Source: Variovorax sp. J22G73 (GTDB taxonomy: Bacteria; Pseudomonadota; Gammaproteobacteria; Burkholderiales; Burkholderiaceae_C). From it: a DNA stretch of 64,000 bases. Shown in pieces: positions 16,276-25,337 of this stretch (the first letter of the stretch is position 1; each line of letters begins with the position of its first letter). The DNA is taken from contig NZ_JASZYK010000003.1 of the NCBI RefSeq assembly GCF_030317035.1, positions 124,001 through 188,000 on the forward strand, written 5' to 3'. The notes beneath the pieces are model-generated. The model saw only the letters and a program-made list of their open reading frames with translations. It had not been told where the DNA came from and searched no databases. The position numbers and the translations under genes are program-made.

Positions 16276-17244
16276 ATGGACGGCCTCGACCTGCTCAAGA
16301 CCTTTCTCGAGGTGGCCAACCGCGGCAGCTTCTCGCGCGCGGCGGGCAAGCTGGGCATCTCGAAGGCCAGCGTCAGCAAGCACGTCGCCAGCCTGGAGAG
16401 CAGGTTCAGCGTGCGGCTGTTCAACCGCTCCACGCGCTCGGTCACGCTCACCGACGCGGGCCGACTGCTGCAGGAACGCAGCATGCCGCTGATGGAGATG
16501 GTCGAGCTGACGCAGAGCGAGCTCGAAGCCCGCGGTTCGCGCCCGAGCGGCCGGCTGCGCGTGACCGCGCCGCACGGGCTGGTGCAGACCGACTTTCCGG
16601 CGCTGCTGGGCGAGTTCATCACGCTGCACCCCGACGTGCACATCGACCTGCACCTGAGCAACCGGGTGATCGACCTGGTGGAGGAGGGCGTCGACGTCGC
16701 GCTGCGCGTGGGCCGCATCGGCGACGAGAACCTCATCGTGCGGCGGCTGCGCCCCATGGCCCTCACGCTGTGCGCCACGCCCGCCTACTGGGCACGGCGC
16801 GGCATGCCCGCCACGCCCGACGACATGCGCCAGCACGACGTGCTCGCCTACTCGGCGGCGAGTGGTTCCCCGCACCTGCCGTTCGAGGTGGAAGGCAAGC
16901 CCTACAACATGCCGGTGCGTGCGCGCATGGACGCCAACGACGCCAGCGCGCTCGTCGCCGCGGCGCTCGCGGGCATCGGCGCGGTCTGCGTGCCCGCGCT
17001 GCTGGCGCAGCCGCACATCGGCCGCGGGAGCCTGGTGCCGGTGCTCGCCGAATTCATGCCGCGCGACCTGTGGCTGCATGCGGCCTACACGCAGCGGCGG
17101 CACAACAGCGCGGCATTGCGCGCGTTGCTCGACATGCTGGAAGCGCGGATGCAGCAGGAAGAGGGCGCGGCCACGCCGAAGCCGTCGCGCCCGCCCGCAT
17201 GGAAGGGGCCGCGCTGGGCGGACCCGGACCTCGCAACGGCATAG
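16276..17244 (+). CDS. LysR-family transcriptional regulator
   Basis: A 322-residue protein. The N-terminal helix-turn-helix (LLKTFLEVANRGSFSRAAGKLGISKASVSKHVASLE) and the periplasmic-binding-like effector domain starting at GRLRVTAPHGL place it in the CrgA/DsdC-like LysR branch. It is 45 bp downstream of the HxlR gene and may be its last partner. The C-terminus after about residue 295 is Pro-rich and probably unstructured. Confidence 0.9.
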   Translation: MDGLDLLKTFLEVANRGSFSRAAGKLGISKASVSKHVASLESRFSVRLFNRSTRSVTLTDAGRLLQERSMPLMEMVELTQSELEARGSRPSGRLRVTAPHGLVQTDFPALLGEFITLHPDVHIDLHLSNRVIDLVEEGVDVALRVGRIGDENLIVRRLRPMALTLCATPAYWARRGMPATPDDMRQHDVLAYSAASGSPHLPFEVEGKPYNMPVRARMDANDASALVAAALAGIGAVCVPALLAQPHIGRGSLVPVLAEFMPRDLWLHAAYTQRRHNSAALRALLDMLEARMQQEEGAATPKPSRPPAWKGPRWADPDLATA

Positions 17245-17274
17245 CCGAGCCGCGGCCCGGGCACTGCTGACGCT

Positions 17275-17982
17275 TCAGGTCCGCCCTGATCCGCCAGCGG
17301 ACGCGCGCGACAGCGTCGCCAGTTTCTTTCTCGCGCTTTGCAGGAACCCGACACGCTCGGCAGGCAGCCGCGCCTTCGTTTCCCCGAGCGCGATCAGCTC
17401 CAGCACGCCAGCCGCCGACAGCTTCGTGCCGAGCGGGTCACGTGGATCGCGGGGCGCCAGGTTGTCGAGCCGGGTGTTCGAGACCACGTGCACCTTCAGA
17501 TGGCGATGCAGCGTCTTAGACAGCTTCTGGCAGGCCGCGGTCATCGCAACCTCGTCGGGCGTGAGCTGGCCGTGCACGACCAGCAGCTCCAGCGTGCCGT
17601 CCTTGTCCTCGCCCAGCAGAAAGGCGCGCACCACCGAGTCCTTGAACCTCGAGCGCAGCATCGCGCGGACCGGCTCCGCGGCGGCGAACGACTTCAGCGC
17701 GATGCTGCGTAGCTCGTCGTGGAAGACGAAGGCGCGGTCGACCTGCACCGTCTCTTCGAACGCGTCGGCCTCGTCCGGCTCTGCCTTCGGCTTGTGTTTC
17801 TCCTTCTGCTTCTTCAGCATGCCGCTGCCCACCAGGTGCTCCAGCGTGCGCGCCACGTCCGCGGCGTCCAGCTTCGAGCGCCGAGCAAGTTCGGCATGCG
17901 AGAACTGTTGTTCGGGTGCCGCGTAGAGCACCTTCAGGAGTTTCTGCACCTCGGGGGCAAAAAGGAAATCGGCCGCGCTCAT
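17275..17982 (-). CDS. Winged-helix regulator with nucleotidyltransferase-like domain
   Basis: A 235-residue protein. Residues about 5-75 form an ArsR/MarR-type winged helix (FLFAPEVQKLLKVLYAAPEQQFSHAELARRSKLDAADVARTLEHLVGSGML), followed by a Lys-rich linker. The second half (VRAMLRSRFKDSVVRAFLLGEDKDGTLELLVVHGQLT) has the layout of the nucleotidyltransferase-like domain fused to such HTHs, but lacks a clear catalytic GSxxxGxxxxxSDxD motif, so it is probably inactive. ATG 17982 (GGA upstream) is preferred to a GTG at 18009. Targets unknown. Confidence 0.7.
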   Translation of the reverse strand: MSAADFLFAPEVQKLLKVLYAAPEQQFSHAELARRSKLDAADVARTLEHLVGSGMLKKQKEKHKPKAEPDEADAFEETVQVDRAFVFHDELRSIALKSFAAAEPVRAMLRSRFKDSVVRAFLLGEDKDGTLELLVVHGQLTPDEVAMTAACQKLSKTLHRHLKVHVVSNTRLDNLAPRDPRDPLGTKLSAAGVLELIALGETKARLPAERVGFLQSARKKLATLSRASAGGSGRT

Positions 17983-18077
17983 TTTTTCCAGGTCCTTGCA
18001 AGAGGGCACGCATTATGGGGAGCAATGGCGTGGCAGGTCTGTCAAATGACACGGCGAGTGCGGCGAAAATCCACCGC

Positions 18078-18341
18078 ATGCTTCTTCCTGTAACCAATGG
18101 CGCCGAGCGCGCGGAAACCCTGGCCGCGCGGCTGGGCTGCACCGTCGCCAGTTTCTCCGAACCCCAGGGCCCCGCGAGGCCCGCGTTGCTGGGCAGCGTC
18201 GCCACATTCGCCGCCACGCTCGAGGAGTTCGGCGGCCGCTGGGAGGCCGGCGACAAGGTGCATGTGTTCGCGAGCTGGCCGATGCTCGAAGCCGCGCTGC
18301 AACACGTCATCGCGCAGCGCGAGCGGGCGAACTTCGGTTGA
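18078..18341 (+). CDS. Small hypothetical protein
   Basis: An 87-residue protein divergent from the winged-helix gene and convergent with the ABC operon. High GC3, compact and soluble-looking (TNGAERAETLAARLGCTVASF... GGRWEAGDKVHVFASWPMLEAALQHVIAQRE). No domain recognised. ATG 18015 would add 21 residues with poor codon use. Function unknown. Confidence 0.5.
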   Translation: MLLPVTNGAERAETLAARLGCTVASFSEPQGPARPALLGSVATFAATLEEFGGRWEAGDKVHVFASWPMLEAALQHVIAQRERANFG

Positions 18342-18364
18342 TGCGCCCGCCTCGCCGCTGGTCG

Positions 18365-19120
18365 CTAGTGAGAGCGCAGGTCGGCAAGAAATTTCTGCGC
18401 CCGCTCGCTGCGAGGCTTCGAGAAGAATTCGCCCGGCAGGCCCGCCTCCACCAGGCAACCCTGGTCCATGAACCAGACGCGGTCGGCCACTTCGCGCGCG
18501 AAGTTCATCTCGTGCGTCACGCACATCATCGTCATGCCGTCGCGCGCCAGCGACTTCATCACCTGCAGCACCTCGCCCACCATCTCGGGGTCCAGGGCGC
18601 TCGTGGGCTCGTCGAACAGCATGGCCGGCGGGTCCATGGCCAGCGCACGCGCAATCGCCACCCGCTGCTGCTGGCCGCCGGACAGCTGCCCGGGAAACGC
18701 GTCGGCCTTCGACGCCAGGCCGACGCGCTCGAGCAACTCGAGCGCGCGGGCGCGGGCCTGCGCGCGCTTGTGCTTTCGAACGCTGATCGGGCCCAGCATG
18801 ATGTTCTGCGCGACCGACAGGTGCGGAAACAGGTTGAAGCTCTGGAACACAAAGCCCACCTGGCTGCGGAACTTGTTCACGTCGATCGACGGCGCGTGCA
18901 CGTCCTGCCCGTCGAAGCGAATGGTGCCGCCCTGGATGTTCTCCAGCCGGTTCACCGTGCGTATCAAGGTCGACTTGCCCGAGCCCGAGGGCCCGCACAC
19001 CACCACGACCTCGCCCTTGCGGACCTCCGCGCTGATGTCGTTCAGGGCACGGTAGTCGCCGTACCACTTGTTCACGAGATCGAAGGCGATCAGGGGCGTG
19101 TTGCTGGAAGACATGGTCAT
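18365..19120 (-). CDS. Amino-acid ABC transporter ATPase (GlnQ/HisP type)
   Basis: A 251-residue protein. Walker [10 protein letters not shown] (~40), Q-loop [12 protein letters not shown], signature [16 protein letters not shown], Walker [14 protein letters not shown] and H-loop [13 protein letters not shown] are all intact. It powers polar amino-acid import with the two permeases and binding protein upstream. The ATG at 19120 overlaps the TGA of the upstream permease (ATGA), implying translational coupling. Last gene of a six-gene minus-strand operon starting near 23405. Confidence 0.95.
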   Translation of the reverse strand: MTMSSSNTPLIAFDLVNKWYGDYRALNDISAEVRKGEVVVVCGPSGSGKSTLIRTVNRLENIQGGTIRFDGQDVHAPSIDVNKFRSQVGFVFQSFNLFPHLSVAQNIMLGPISVRKHKRAQARARALELLERVGLASKADAFPGQLSGGQQQRVAIARALAMDPPAMLFDEPTSALDPEMVGEVLQVMKSLARDGMTMMCVTHEMNFAREVADRVWFMDQGCLVEAGLPGEFFSKPRSERAQKFLADLRSH

Positions 19121-19893
19121 GCGGCCTGCTTGGGAACGATGGGTGAGGAGGTGGTGGGCGCGGCTGACGATGCGTTGGCCAATACGGCGCCCCCGAATCC
19201 GCCTTCGCGCCGCGTCGCGATGCGGTGTTCCAGCCAGCGCGCCAGCCGCGTGAGCGAGAAGCACAGGCAGAAGTAGATGGCCGCGAGCACGAAGTACACC
19301 TGGAACGGCTGCGTCATCAACGAGCTGTTGATCTGGTTGGCCGCGAAGGTCACTTCGTTCACGCTGATCACGTAGCCCAGCGAGGTCTCCTTGATGGTGG
19401 AGACGAACTGGCTCACCAGCGCCGGCACCATGTTGTAGAGCGCTTGCGGCAGCACCACCTTCGTCATGGTCTGGCGGTAGTTCAAGCCCATGGCGCGCGC
19501 CGCCTCGGTCTGCCCGCGGGGCAGGCCCTCGATGCCGGCGCGCACGATCTCGGCCAGGTACGCCGCCTGGTAGATCACCAGCGTGATCACCATCGTCGTG
19601 AACCCGCTGACCGTGCGGCCCGTGAGCACCGGCACGAAAAAGTACACCCAGAAGATGAACATGAGCAGCGGCACGCCGCGCACCACGTAGACCACCGCGG
19701 CGGCCGGAAAGCGCAGCCAGGCGAACCCGCTCATGCGCGCCAGCGCGAGGGCCACGCCGAGCGGAAAGGCGAGCGCCAGGCCGAGCACGGAGAGCACCAG
19801 CGTGATCGCCAGGCCGCCCAGCGGTCCGTTCGGGTACTGGCCCACGAGCAGCAGCATGCCGTACTCGCGCAGGATGGAAAGAATGCTGTCCAC
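19117..19893 (-). CDS. Polar amino-acid ABC transporter permease (second)
   Basis: A 258-residue membrane protein of the His/Glu/Gln/Arg permease family with about five helices. The EAA loop that docks the ATPase is visible as [22 protein letters not shown] near residue 150. A Pro/Ser/Ala-rich C-terminal tail of about 25 residues is longer than usual. It pairs with the permease 3 bp upstream and couples to the ATPase gene by a 4-bp overlap. Confidence 0.93.
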   Translation of the reverse strand: MDSILSILREYGMLLLVGQYPNGPLGGLAITLVLSVLGLALAFPLGVALALARMSGFAWLRFPAAAVVYVVRGVPLLMFIFWVYFFVPVLTGRTVSGFTTMVITLVIYQAAYLAEIVRAGIEGLPRGQTEAARAMGLNYRQTMTKVVLPQALYNMVPALVSQFVSTIKETSLGYVISVNEVTFAANQINSSLMTQPFQVYFVLAAIYFCLCFSLTRLARWLEHRIATRREGGFGGAVLANASSAAPTTSSPIVPKQAA

Positions 19894-19896
19894 GGT

Positions 19897-20595
19897 TTAC
19901 CTCGTGCGGATGCGGTAGCGGTTTTCCAGCCTGGCCCCGGCGGCCATGATCAGCAGCGACACGCCCAGGTAGATCACCGTCGACAGCAGGTACACCTCCA
20001 CCGTCTTGAACGACTGGCTTTCGATTTCTCGCGTGGCGTAGGTCAGCTCCGCCACGCCCACCGTCATGGCGAGGCTGGTGTTCTTGAACAGCAGCACCGT
20101 GTGGCTCACCAGCGTGGGCAGGGCGATGCGCAGCGCCTGCGGCAGCACCACCAGGCGCGAGGCCTGCAGGTACGACAGACCGACGGCGCGCGCGGCCTCC
20201 AGCTGCGACTTGGGAATCGACCGGATGCCGCCGCGCAGCCCTTCGGACACATAGGCCGCCATGCACAGGCCGATGGCGATGAAGGCCAGCAGGAACTCGC
20301 TGTTGTGCGCGTTGAGCCACTGCTGCGCCGCGTGCGGCAGCAGCGCCGGCATTCCGAAGTACCACAGGAAGACCTGCACCAGCATCGGCACGTTCTGGTG
20401 GTACTCCACGTAGCCGGCCACGCAGGCCTTCGCCGCGCGGCTGTCCGACATGCGCACCACGGCGAGCACCGTCCCCAGCGCCATGGCGAACAGCCACGCC
20501 GCCGCCGTGAGCTCGAACATGGTGAGCACGCCGTGCCCGATCCACTGCGGATAGTCGCCGCGTGTCAGCACGGAAAAGTCGAGCTTGCTACCCAT
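19897..20595 (-). CDS. Polar amino-acid ABC transporter permease (first)
   Basis: A 232-residue membrane protein of the same family as its neighbour, with the EAA motif [30 protein letters not shown] and the [19 protein letters not shown] segment typical of GltJ/GlnP-type subunits. It forms a heterodimer with the downstream permease. It starts 27 bp after the binding-protein gene. Confidence 0.93.
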   Translation of the reverse strand: MGSKLDFSVLTRGDYPQWIGHGVLTMFELTAAAWLFAMALGTVLAVVRMSDSRAAKACVAGYVEYHQNVPMLVQVFLWYFGMPALLPHAAQQWLNAHNSEFLLAFIAIGLCMAAYVSEGLRGGIRSIPKSQLEAARAVGLSYLQASRLVVLPQALRIALPTLVSHTVLLFKNTSLAMTVGVAELTYATREIESQSFKTVEVYLLSTVIYLGVSLLIMAAGARLENRYRIRTR

Positions 20596-20622
20596 GGCGT
20601 GCGCTTTCGTGCATGGCGGTCG

Positions 20623-21441
20623 TCAGCCCTTGATGGGCTCGATCCTGAAGCCGCGCTGCATCTTGTACGGCGTGCCGGTGCCCAGCCATTTGTTGAAGAT
20701 CTGCTGCGCCTCGCCGGACTTTTCCATGGCCTCCAGCGTGCTGTTCACCTGCTTGATGAACCCCGTCTCTTCCTTGCGCATGCCGATGCCCCAGGGCTCC
20801 AGCACCAGCGAGGGCTCGAGCGCGACGATGGGCACGGTGCTTTCCGACTGCTGGCGGAACTTCACGAGGTTGAGCTCTGACACCGCGAAGCCGTCCGCCT
20901 TGCCCTGCTGCATGGCCAGGAACGCGTTCGGCGGGTCCTGGAAGGTGATGGTGGTCGCCCCCGGGATCATCTTGCGCACCAGCATCTCGGAGCTGGAGCC
21001 CTTCACCGCGCTCACGCGCTTGCCGCTCAGGTCCTTCAGCGTGGTGAAGCCGCTGTCCTTGCGGGCGGCCACCTTCTGCTCGCTGGCGAAGTACTGGTTG
21101 CTGAAGGCGATCTGCTCGGCGCGCTCGGCGCTCCAGCCCAGGTTGGCGATCACGGCGTCGACGCGGCCCTGCTGCAGCTCGGGAATGCGCGCGGCCACCG
21201 AGATGAGCTTCAGCTCCAGCCTCACGCCCAGCGACTTGGCCAGTGCCTTGCAGAAGTCCACGTCGTAGCCTTCCACCTCGCGCGTCTGCGCGTTGGAGAA
21301 ACTGAACGGCTCCGCCGTGCCCAGGGTGCCGCACACGAGCACCCCCTTGGACTTGATGTCGGCGAGCTGGTCCGCGCACGCCAGGTTGCCCAGCAATGCC
21401 AGGCAGGCGCCGGCGATGAGCGTCGATGCGGTCTTCTTCAT
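20623..21441 (-). CDS. Amino-acid ABC transporter periplasmic binding protein
   Basis: A 272-residue protein of the SBP_bac_3 family: a signal peptide (MKKTASTLIAGACLALLGNLACA, cleavage about residue 23), then VLVCGTLGTAEPFSF, EGYDVDFCKALAKSLGVRLEL and the lobe-2 motifs KRVSAVKGSS and GFAVSELNLVKFRQQ. It delivers a polar amino acid to the two permeases downstream. The aminotransferase directly upstream suggests the imported amino acid is then deaminated; the substrate cannot be read from sequence. Confidence 0.93.
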   Translation of the reverse strand: MKKTASTLIAGACLALLGNLACADQLADIKSKGVLVCGTLGTAEPFSFSNAQTREVEGYDVDFCKALAKSLGVRLELKLISVAARIPELQQGRVDAVIANLGWSAERAEQIAFSNQYFASEQKVAARKDSGFTTLKDLSGKRVSAVKGSSSEMLVRKMIPGATTITFQDPPNAFLAMQQGKADGFAVSELNLVKFRQQSESTVPIVALEPSLVLEPWGIGMRKEETGFIKQVNSTLEAMEKSGEAQQIFNKWLGTGTPYKMQRGFRIEPIKG

Positions 21442-21480
21442 GGGTCTACTCCGGGAAGGTTGGGTGGAACAAAAGATTCG

Positions 21481-22686
21481 TCAGGTCAGCTCGGCCACCG
21501 CGGCCTGCAGCAGCTGGCCGCCCTGCTCGATCACGTCGATGCCGGTGGCGAAAGACATGCGCAGGTGGTTGGGCATGCCGTACGAGGTGCCGTCGATGGT
21601 GGCCACGCCGGCGTGCTCCAGCAGGTAAAGCACCACGTCGACGTCCGACGCAAGAAGCTGCCCGGCCGGCGTGCGCCGCCCGATCAGCCCGGCCGCGCTG
21701 GGGAACACGTAGAACGCGCCATCCGGCGGCGCGCAACTGAACCCCGGCAGCGCCTGCAGCATTTGCACCATGCGGTCCCTGCGTGTCTCGAACAGGGCAG
21801 CGGCCTCGGTGACGGCGTGCTGCGGGCCGTCGAGCGCGATCGCCGCCGCGGCCTGGCTCATCGAGCCCGGGCACGAGGTGCTCTGGGACAGCAGCAGCGT
21901 GATGGCCTTGATGAGCGCCGCCGGCCCCGCGCCGTAGCCGATGCGCCAGCCCGTCATGGCGTAGGCCTTGGAAACGCCGTTGATCACCAGCGTGCGCTCG
22001 GCCAGCTCGGGCACCACGTTCAGGGGCGACACATGCGTCGCGCCGCCGTAGACGAAGTGCTCGTAGATCTCGTCGGTCATCAGCCACACCTGCGGGTGGC
22101 GCTTGAGCACCGCGCCGAGCGCGGCCAGCTCGTCGCGTGTGTAGACCGCGCCCGTGGGGTTGTTGGGCGTGTTGAGCACCAGCCAGCGCGTGCGCTCGCC
22201 GATGGCCGCCTCGAGCGCGGCGGGCGTCAGCTTGAAGCCCTCGGCGGCGCTGCTGGGCACCACCACCGGCGTGCCGCCGTGCAGCGCCACCATGTCCGGG
22301 TAGGAAACCCAGTAGGGCGCGGGAACGATCACTTCGTCGCCCTCGTTCAGCGTGGCGGCGAAGGCGTTGTAGATGATGTGCTTGGCGCCGTTGCCCACGG
22401 CGATGTGCTCGGGCTTGTACGCCAGCGCGTTCTCGCGCAGCAGCTTGTCGGCAATGGCCTGGCGCAGGGCGGGTGTGCCGTTGGAGGCCGTGTAGCGCGT
22501 GTGCCCGGCCAGCAGGGCCGCGACACCGCCTTCGACGATGTGGCGCGGCGTCGGGAAGTCGGGCTCGCCGATGGTGAAGTCGACGATGCGCCGGCCGGCC
22601 GCGCGCAGGGCATCCACGCGCGTCTTCGCGGCCATGCTGGGGGAGGGTTTGACGCCGCCGAGGCGTTGGGCCAACAAGGTGTTCAC
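21481..22686 (-). CDS. Class I/II pyridoxal-phosphate aminotransferase
   Basis: A 401-residue protein of the AspC-like fold-type I group: GEPDFPTP near residue 40, NTPNNPTGAVY, DEIYEHFVYGG and the PLP-lysine motif VSKAYAMTGWRIGYG near residue 245. It transfers an amino group to a 2-oxo acid; the neighbouring importer suggests catabolism of the transported amino acid. The GTG start at 22686 is chosen because GGAGAG lies 5 bp upstream; a longer open frame to 23016 only shadows the RraA gene. Confidence 0.9.
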   Translation of the reverse strand: MNTLLAQRLGGVKPSPSMAAKTRVDALRAAGRRIVDFTIGEPDFPTPRHIVEGGVAALLAGHTRYTASNGTPALRQAIADKLLRENALAYKPEHIAVGNGAKHIIYNAFAATLNEGDEVIVPAPYWVSYPDMVALHGGTPVVVPSSAAEGFKLTPAALEAAIGERTRWLVLNTPNNPTGAVYTRDELAALGAVLKRHPQVWLMTDEIYEHFVYGGATHVSPLNVVPELAERTLVINGVSKAYAMTGWRIGYGAGPAALIKAITLLLSQSTSCPGSMSQAAAAIALDGPQHAVTEAAALFETRRDRMVQMLQALPGFSCAPPDGAFYVFPSAAGLIGRRTPAGQLLASDVDVVLYLLEHAGVATIDGTSYGMPNHLRMSFATGIDVIEQGGQLLQAAVAELT

Positions 22687-22739
22687 AGGGCTCTCCAGGA
22701 AAAGGTCGGAAGGGGAAGGGCGGGGCTGCGTCAAAAGCC

Positions 22740-23405
22740 TCAGAGCCCGTGCGGCGCGAAGGCCTTGGCGAGCCACGACTGCTCGGCCTTGCCGTTGGCG
22801 ATCTCGGCCTTGATGGCGGCTTCGAAGCGCTCCGTCTGCGCCACCGCTTCGAGCAGGCGCGGCGCTTCGGCCTGCGAAAAGGTCACGATGCCGTCCTCGT
22901 CGCCGACCACCATGTCGCCGGGGTGCACGACCTGCCCGCCCACGCACACGGGCACGTTGACCGCGCCGGGCCCGTTCTTGTAGGGCCCCCGGTGGATCGC
23001 CGCGCGGGCATGGCACGGAAAGTCGGCGTCGTGGAAAGCCGCTGCGTCGCGGATGGCGCCGTCGATGACGATGCCGGTGCAGCCGCGCTGCTGGGCGTAC
23101 AGCATGATGAGTTCGCCCACCAGCGCGTTGGTCGTGTCGCCGCCGCCGTCCACCACCAGCACGTGGCCCGGGGTGGCATCCATCAGCGCCTTGTAGATCA
23201 GCAGGTTGTCGCCGGGCCGGGTCTTCACCGTGATCGCCGTGCCCACCAGCTTGCGCTGCCGGTGAAAGCGCCGCAAGCCGACGATGCCGCTCAGGCGCTG
23301 CAGGTTGTCGCTGATGTGCGGCGTGGCCACTTTCTGGAACGCCGCCAGCATCTCGGGCGGCGCCGCGGCCGGGGTGGAATGAACGGCAAAACTCGAAGCA
23401 ACCAT
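22740..23405 (-). CDS. RraA / HMG-aldolase family protein
   Basis: A 221-residue protein with the RraA-like core: GTAITVKTRPGDNLLIYKAL, HVLVVDGGGDTTNALVGELIMLYAQQRGCTGIVIDGAIRDAAAFH (the GEL and IRD metal/oxo-acid site) and HPGDMVVGDEDGIV. Family members are 4-hydroxy-4-methyl-2-oxoglutarate aldolases or oxaloacetate decarboxylases, while E. coli RraA inhibits RNase E. Beside an aminotransferase, the oxo-acid lyase role fits better (inference). First gene of the operon, divergent from LysR. ATG 23405 has GAGAGC upstream. Confidence 0.88.
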   Translation of the reverse strand: MVASSFAVHSTPAAAPPEMLAAFQKVATPHISDNLQRLSGIVGLRRFHRQRKLVGTAITVKTRPGDNLLIYKALMDATPGHVLVVDGGGDTTNALVGELIMLYAQQRGCTGIVIDGAIRDAAAFHDADFPCHARAAIHRGPYKNGPGAVNVPVCVGGQVVHPGDMVVGDEDGIVTFSQAEAPRLLEAVAQTERFEAAIKAEIANGKAEQSWLAKAFAPHGL

Positions 23406-23527
23406 GGGCACAGCTCTCAACATCAATTCGATGGCGAGATTGTGAAAGTTGCCTAAAATTTCAAAAAGCGAATTTTTTCGGGTAGTTCTATGGAAAAAAA
23501 GGAAACCGATAAGGGTTTCGCCTGACC

Positions 23528-24433
23528 ATGATGACGTTCAAGCAGTTGGAGGCCCTGTATTGGGTCGTGCAGTCGGGCGGCTTCTCGCAGGCCGCCCAGA
23601 AACTGCACACCTCGACCTCCGCCGTGTCGAAACGCGTGCACGAACTCGAAGCCGGCTTCGACCTGGAGCTGTTCGACCGAACCCAGCGCACCGCGCGCCT
23701 CACGGAAAAGGGCGAGGAAATGTTCGTGCTCGCCAGGAAGCTGCTCGAACAGAGGGACGCGGCCATCGACCAGATCGGCAAGCCCGAAGTCATCGAGCGC
23801 CGCGTGCGCATCGGCGTCACCGAGCTCACCGCCATGACGTGGCTGCACCGGCTGGTGGAGGCCATCCAGCGCTACTACCCCAAGGTCACCATCGAGCCCG
23901 ACGTGGATGCGAGCGGCAACCTGAAGGACAAGTTGCTGAGCGACGAGCTCGACCTGGTGCTGGTGCCGGACGTGTTCGCCGAGGCGCACCTGCCGAGCCA
24001 CGTGGTGGGCCGCTTTTCGAGCGTCTGGATGTGCAAGCCGGGCTTCGTCGAGCCGGGCAAGCGCTTCAGGCTGCATGAGCTGGCCTCGCGCCGGCTGCTG
24101 CTGCAGGGCAGCAGGTCGGGCGCGGGCACGGCGCACAACAGCTGGATGAAGTCGCTGGGCGTGCAGCCGAGCGACGTCATCATCGTGAACAACCTGGTGG
24201 CGATGATGGGGCTGACCATGTCCGGCCTGGGCATCGGCTGCATGCCCGAGGAATGCCTGGCGCCCATGGTAGCCAACGGCTCGCTGACGGTCATTCCCTG
24301 CACGCCCGCGCCGCCCGAGATGACCTACGTCGCGATGTACAAGGGCGACCAGAGAAGCACGCTGATTTCCTCGATCGTCATGCTGTCGCAGGAGTGTTGC
24401 GACTTCACGCGGATGTACGGCTTCGGCAGGTAG
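23528..24433 (+). CDS. LysR-family regulator, divergent from the RraA-aminotransferase-ABC operon
   Basis: A 301-residue protein: N-terminal helix-turn-helix (FKQLEALYWVVQSGGFSQAAQKLHTSTSAVSKRVHELE), then an effector domain starting at RRVRIGVTELTAMTW. The 122-bp gap to the divergent operon has A/T-rich sequence around 23450-23500 that could hold LysR T-N11-A sites. Classical LysR layout suggests control of the operon by the imported amino acid or its oxo acid. Confidence 0.92.
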   Translation: MMTFKQLEALYWVVQSGGFSQAAQKLHTSTSAVSKRVHELEAGFDLELFDRTQRTARLTEKGEEMFVLARKLLEQRDAAIDQIGKPEVIERRVRIGVTELTAMTWLHRLVEAIQRYYPKVTIEPDVDASGNLKDKLLSDELDLVLVPDVFAEAHLPSHVVGRFSSVWMCKPGFVEPGKRFRLHELASRRLLLQGSRSGAGTAHNSWMKSLGVQPSDVIIVNNLVAMMGLTMSGLGIGCMPEECLAPMVANGSLTVIPCTPAPPEMTYVAMYKGDQRSTLISSIVMLSQECCDFTRMYGFGR

Positions 24434-24488
24434 CGCAGCCGGTGAGAGGCGCCCCGGGCCTGGTCAAGCTGCCGTCTCAGGTGCCGTC

Positions 24489-24875
24489 TCAGGCCCGGTC
24501 CTCATGCCCCTGCACATGCCGCACGAAGTCGAAGAACACATCGAGCTCGGTCGACTTGTCGAACACCGCGTCGGCGCCCAGCGCCAGGCATTGGGCCCGC
24601 ATCTCGCGCGTGGCGTAGTTCGAAAGAATCACCACCAGCTGGTGCGGCTCGCGCTGCTCGCAGCCGCGCAGCACGCCCATGCCGGAGCCTTCTTTCAAAA
24701 AGAGATCGACCACTGCCACGTCCCAGCTGCCGTCGTGCTCCTGCAGCCAGTGGATCGCTTCCGACTCCGTCTCGGCGGTGCCCAGCACCCTGGCCTTCGT
24801 CAAGTCCTCCAGCGTGGGAATGAGTTGGTCGCGAATCGTCTTGTTGTCCTCGACGAGGAATGTGATGACTGCCAT
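24489..24875 (-). CDS. Stand-alone response-regulator receiver protein
   Basis: A 128-residue protein consisting of one CheY-like receiver domain: the acidic pocket in FLVEDNK, phospho-acceptor Asp in VAVVDLFLKEGSG, the Ser of ILSNYAT in the Thr/Ser position, and the conserved Lys in FDKSTE. No output domain, so it acts by protein contact or in a phosphorelay. No histidine kinase lies nearby. A longer frame to 25130 is not coding-like. Confidence 0.88.
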   Translation of the reverse strand: MAVITFLVEDNKTIRDQLIPTLEDLTKARVLGTAETESEAIHWLQEHDGSWDVAVVDLFLKEGSGMGVLRGCEQREPHQLVVILSNYATREMRAQCLALGADAVFDKSTELDVFFDFVRHVQGHEDRA

Positions 24876-25006
24876 TTTGTTGTGCCCCTGATCGTCCCGA
24901 TGCCACGAGCCTAGGCGGCATCGGTGACGGCGCGGTGGTCCGCGCGCGCGTGTGGCTGTGGGTGGGCCTCCTACGCCGGGGCATCGGCGCGCGTGGGAAG
25001 GCGCGT

Positions 25007-25207
25007 CTATTTCGTCGTGGGCGGGCTGTCGTTCTGGCGCAGCGGCGTCGCCTCGCCGGTGGCCGGCACATTGCCCGGGCCCTTGGCCGGGTCGGCCAAG
25101 CCGTAGACCAGAAAGACCACCACCACGCACACGCCGATCAGCACCAGCAGCCCGGCCATGAGCCGGCGGGCCAGGTCTCCGCGCTTGTGTTCCTGTCTTG
25201 TTTCCAT
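25007..25207 (-). CDS. Small single-span membrane protein
   Basis: A 66-residue protein: a basic N-terminus (METRQEHKRGDLARR), one hydrophobic helix (LMAGLLVLIGVCVVVVFLVYGLA) and a short polar Pro/Gly tail. By the positive-inside rule the N-terminus is cytoplasmic. No family recognised. It lies 131 bp upstream of the response regulator on the same strand. Confidence 0.6.
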   Translation of the reverse strand: METRQEHKRGDLARRLMAGLLVLIGVCVVVVFLVYGLADPAKGPGNVPATGEATPLRQNDSPPTTK

Positions 25208-25241
25208 GGGCTTTCCTGTTCGTGTTCGTGGTCTTGGTTGA

Positions 25242-25262
25242 GCCGCAGCAACACGCTGCGGC
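25242..25262. terminator. Hairpin downstream of the O-methyltransferase
   Basis: A perfect 8-bp stem GCCGCAGC/GCTGCGGC with a 5-nt loop and no T-tract, placed between the methyltransferase stop and the small membrane gene. It may be a weak terminator or transcript-stabilising hairpin. Confidence 0.35.
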
Positions 25263-25337
25263 CAGATCACGATGGCAGGGGCCGCCGGCATTGCCATGGG
25301 CGTTCGTCGATTTGTGTTGAAGGGCTTGCGCCTACGT

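Noticed and set aside
24454..24498. CCGGGCCTG/CAGGCCCGG as a terminator between LysR and the response regulator
   Set aside because: A 27-nt loop and overlap with the coding end make a functional terminator unlikely.
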